Part shown: positions 6,648-8,484 of the stretch, piece by piece
How the letters are laid out: each line of letters starts with the position of its first letter
Position numbering within the stretch: the first letter of the stretch is position 1
Source of the DNA: a bacterium UBP3_UBA6266
GTDB taxonomy: Bacteria > Auribacterota > UBA6266
Reading direction: 5' to 3'
DNA: 8,484 nt
NCBI GenBank assembly: GCA_002440765.1
Contig: DJVC01000101.1
Location: 230 to 8,713 of the forward strand
Position numbers and translations under genes: made by a program
The notes under the pieces: model-generated
Told to the model about the DNA's origin: nothing
Database searches by the model: none
The model's input: only the letters and a program-made list of their open reading frames with translations

Positions 6648-7109
6648 TTATTCGATACGAAAGATTGGCTGACCGAATTCAACGGGTTCTCCGTTTTCGA
6701 TAAATATTTCACTTATTTTTCCGGAAAACTCGGATTCAATTTCATTCATTACCTTCATAGCCTCAATGATACAGACAATATCACCTTTTTTAACATTCTG
6801 TCCTTTTTCAATAAAAGAAGGAGCTTCGGGAGACGGGGCCCTGTAAAAAGTGCCTACCATGGGTGATGTTATAATATTGCCTTTTTTTAAGGCTTCGGTT
6901 TGGGACGCGGAAGGTTCCGCCTTGGGAATATTCTGATTCTGGGACGGCATTTGAACCGATGCCGCTTCGGGGCTGATTGTATTGGGATGTATCTGCACGG
7001 CGCCGCTTTTTTTCAGCACTATTTTCAGCCCATCACGTTCCATTTCAAATTCCGTGATTTCATTTTCCTTCATTAATTTAACTATTTCCTGAATTTCTTT
7101 TAAGTTCAT
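6648..7109 (-). CDS. accB: Biotin carboxyl carrier protein of acetyl-CoA carboxylase
   Basis: AccB carries the biotin that shuttles CO2 from AccC to the carboxyltransferase. The 153-residue protein has the usual N-terminal segment (NLKEIQEIVKLMKENEITEF, 2-21), a flexible linker rich in Pro, Ser, Gln and Ala (about 36-77), and a biotinyl domain (78-153). The biotinylation motif is EAMKVMNEI (116-124), with K119 as the attachment lysine. The thumb region between the domain strands (APSPEAPSFIEKG, 91-103) is present, as in E. coli AccB and unlike lipoyl domains. The start is ATG at 7107-7109, preceded by a strong SD, GGAGGG, eight bases upstream. The 135-base gap before it contains a repeat array and a hairpin covering the SD, so this gene may be controlled separately from efp. 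Confidence 0.97.
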   Translation of the reverse strand: MNLKEIQEIVKLMKENEITEFEMERDGLKIVLKKSGAVQIHPNTISPEAASVQMPSQNQNIPKAEPSASQTEALKKGNIITSPMVGTFYRAPSPEAPSFIEKGQNVKKGDIVCIIEAMKVMNEIESEFSGKISEIFIENGEPVEFGQPIFRIE

Positions 7110-7112
7110 AAG

Positions 7113-7131
7113 AAAAACCCTCCGGGTTTTT
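7113..7131 (-). promoter_or_regulatory. Small perfect hairpin containing the accB Shine-Dalgarno
   Basis: On the minus strand AAAAACCC-GGA-GGGTTTTT forms a perfect 8-pair inverted repeat with a 3-base loop. The SD GGAGGG (7118-7123) occupies the loop and the closing GC pairs, eight bases before the accB ATG. Folded, it would hide part of the ribosome binding site. It also looks like a very small stem with a T5 tail, so weak termination is the alternative. The stem is AT-rich apart from three GC pairs, so stability is modest. Confidence 0.5.
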
Positions 7132-7148
7132 TAGTTACCCTAAAAAAA

Positions 7149-7236
7149 CAGTTATTAGGTTATTAAGTTATTAAGCCAATTGATTAATTTATCAACAAGA
7201 AGTTAATAACTCAGTAACTCAATAACTTAGTGACTG
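7149..7236. repeat. Inverted array of 8-base repeats (GTTAYTRA) between efp and accB
   Basis: The left arm (7151-7175) is three head-to-tail octamers, GTTATTAG, GTTATTAA and GTTATTAA, followed by G. The right arm (7203-7234), read on the other strand, is four octamers, GTCACTAA, GTTATTGA, GTTACTGA and GTTATTAA. The two arms can pair over about 24-27 bases in two registers shifted by one repeat unit. Between them, TTGAT/ATCAA (7180-7184, 7191-7195) forms a small apex stem. Copies differ almost only by C/T or A/G changes. The array lies in the intergenic space only and would form a long, AT-rich hairpin in the efp-accB transcript. Its function is unknown. Confidence 0.72.
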
Positions 7237-7244
7237 TTCCCCCC

Positions 7245-7805
7245 TCATGCTCTCTGGATATAAGAGCCGCCGTTTCTCGTGTCTACTTTTAAAATATCTC
7301 CTTCATTTATAAAAAGCGGAACCTGGATCACGGCGCCCGTTTCAAGAGTTGCCGGCTTATTTCCGCCGCTGACAGTGTTTCCCCTCAACCCCGGATCCGT
7401 CTTTATTACCTTAAGGTCGACAGTGACAGGAAGTTCGATGCTGACCGCCTTGTTATCATGCATTATTGCCTTGATTTCGGTATTTTCCTTCAGGAATTTA
7501 ACTGCCTCGCCCAGGACTTCCTTATCTATGATAAACTGCTCAAATGTTTCCGAATCCATAAAGTAATAATGATCCTGTGAATTATACAAGTATTCAACCT
7601 GTTTAGCAACAATATACGCCATTTCAACATCCTCATCGGACCTCATCTTTCTTTCTATTACAGACCCTGTTGATAAATCCTTTAATTTCAAAGTCACCAC
7701 AGGCGAGCGCTGCTGCATTTTCACATGTTGATATGAAACAACGTTATAAAGTCTGCCGCCTAAAATCACATAATTCCCGTTTCTTACCCCGTTAGCTGAA
7801 GCCAT
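7245..7805 (-). CDS. efp: Translation elongation factor P with atypical tip loop
   Basis: EF-P enters the ribosomal E site and relieves stalling at proline runs. The 186-residue protein has all three beta-barrel domains. Recognisable parts are NGVRNGNYVILGGRLYNVV (5-23), LYNSQDHYYFMDSETFEQ (74-91), DPGLRGNTVSGGNKPATLET (137-156) and the C-terminal signature ending VPLFINEGD (162-170). Length is normal. The domain I loop is unusual: where E. coli reads VKPGKGQAF, this protein reads VKMQQRSPV (28-36). The position of the modified Lys34 is therefore Gln32, followed by Arg33. ATG at 7803-7805 has the SD AAGGGGG (7816-7822), overlapping the TAA of the upstream peptidase. The peptidase-efp pair is a common bacterial arrangement. 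EfpL/YeiP is an alternative for divergent copies, but the loop length here equals that of ordinary EF-P. Confidence 0.95.
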   Translation of the reverse strand: MASANGVRNGNYVILGGRLYNVVSYQHVKMQQRSPVVTLKLKDLSTGSVIERKMRSDEDVEMAYIVAKQVEYLYNSQDHYYFMDSETFEQFIIDKEVLGEAVKFLKENTEIKAIMHDNKAVSIELPVTVDLKVIKTDPGLRGNTVSGGNKPATLETGAVIQVPLFINEGDILKVDTRNGGSYIQRA

Positions 7806-7820
7806 ATTAGCGAAACCCCC

Positions 7821-8484
7821 TTAAAAATTGTATGTTTTTGATTTTGATAACTGTATCGGTAGTCCCTTATTAAGCGAAAAAACATTTTCTATGCGCACAC
7901 CCCCCAATTCCGGCAGGTATATCCCGGGTTCAACGGTAAAAACGTTTCCGTTTGAGAGCGTCTCCCTGCTGCCCGGCGACAGATAAGGTTTTTCATGTAC
8001 TTTTAAACCTATCCCATGTCCTGTGGAATGAATAAAACGCTTCCCGTATCCCCTGGAGGATATGAATTTCATCACTTCGTTATGTATAAAAGAACACCTT
8101 GCTCCGGGTCTTGATTTCCTGACGGCAACTTCCGACGCGCCTAAGATAATGTTATATATTTTTTTAAAAATAGGTTTTATCTTACCCGTGAATAATACCC
8201 TTGTCAAGTCAGAACTGTACCCTTTAAAAATGAATCCCATATCGATCAATACTATATCATTTGCAAGGATTTTACGGCTGTTGCCGTAGTAATGAGGTAT
8301 GGCTGAATTGGCCCCGCTGGCTACTATAGGTTCAAACGAACACCCTTCGGTTGAATCGGTTCTTGCCATATTGTATATAAAATTTTTTATGTCCCCTTCT
8401 TTTATTCCGGGTTTTATATTTTTCTCGATTTTCATAAAAATATCATCCGCTATATTGCAGGCCGTCTTTATTCTTTTGAGTTCT
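7821..8484 (-). CDS. M24 metallopeptidase, Xaa-Pro aminopeptidase type (N-terminus outside window)
   Basis: The reading frame stays open to the right edge, with 16 further residues (ELKRIKTACNIADDIF) before the first in-window ATG at 8433-8435. These fit the usual M24 helix, so the gene is cut by the window and does not start at that ATG. About 220 residues of the pita-bread catalytic domain are present. The five metal ligands are complete (numbering from that ATG): D65 in LIDMG, D76 in SSDLTR, H140 in GHGIG, E169 in EPGIY and E183 in RIEN, plus H48 and H147 near the substrate. It probably removes N-terminal residues preceding proline using two metal ions in the cytoplasm. Methionine aminopeptidase shares the fold, but GIGLKVHEKP and the position before efp (as yqhT in B. 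subtilis) favour a proline peptidase. Confidence 0.93.
   Translation of the reverse strand, partial: ELKRIKTACNIADDIFMKIEKNIKPGIKEGDIKNFIYNMARTDSTEGCSFEPIVASGANSAIPHYYGNSRKILANDIVLIDMGFIFKGYSSDLTRVLFTGKIKPIFKKIYNIILGASEVAVRKSRPGARCSFIHNEVMKFISSRGYGKRFIHSTGHGIGLKVHEKPYLSPGSRETLSNGNVFTVEPGIYLPELGGVRIENVFSLNKGLPIQLSKSKTYNF

Noticed and set aside
7149..7236. CRISPR array interpretation of the octamer repeats
   Set aside because: Units are only 8 bases, directly abutting, with no spacers and with inverted copies; this is not a CRISPR structure.

Overview
The window is a compact block of bacterial housekeeping genes, all on the minus strand; genes are described below from right to left, in the direction of transcription. 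Protein-coding genes fill almost everything. The only sizeable gaps are 3512-3707 (196 bases), 7110-7244 (135 bases) and 70-143 (74 bases). Every gene call rests on recognisable family motifs. I saw no transposase, phage gene, CRISPR array, toxin-antitoxin pair or obvious defence system.

Layout. An M24 aminopeptidase that runs off the right edge (7821-8484) is followed by elongation factor P (efp), then a repeat-bearing spacer. Next come the biotin carboxyl carrier protein (accB) and biotin carboxylase (accC) of acetyl-CoA carboxylase, an Asp23/Gls24 family protein, and its likely membrane partner AmaP. The envelope-sugar genes follow: gmhA (sedoheptulose-7-phosphate isomerase), a second spacer, and a stand-alone heptose-1-phosphate adenylyltransferase (rfaE2, the HldE C-terminal half). 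The thiamine genes thiE and thiC come next, then a PfkB-family kinase of unknown substrate. A tRNA-Gly(CCC) gene is cut by the left edge.

How the genes fit together. Most junctions are short gaps or overlaps with the Shine-Dalgarno (SD) sequence of one gene lying over the end of the previous one, so they look co-transcribed. The order peptidase-efp-accB-accC-asp23 matches the Bacillus subtilis yqhT-efp-(spoIIIA)-accB-accC-yqhY region with the sporulation genes absent. Here it is joined to ADP-heptose genes, which point to a lipopolysaccharide-type outer envelope. Two of the four to five ADP-heptose steps are present; the kinase and phosphatase are not identifiable here. ThiE and ThiC cover coupling and pyrimidine synthesis for thiamine; ThiD, the thiazole branch and ThiL are absent from the window.

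Organism. Heptose genes, a short ThiC, an Asp23/AmaP pair, moderate to low GC, and AT-rich degenerate-repeat spacers suggest an uncultured Gram-negative-type anaerobe, possibly of the Omnitrophota or a neighbouring lineage. That placement is a guess from overall impression.

Most noteworthy observations: an EF-P whose normally conserved modified loop has lost the PGKG motif and has Gln at the lysine position; an inverted array of octamer repeats between efp and accB; an accB ribosome-binding site inside a small perfect hairpin; and an orphan PfkB kinase directly behind thiC. I found no clearly new multi-gene system.
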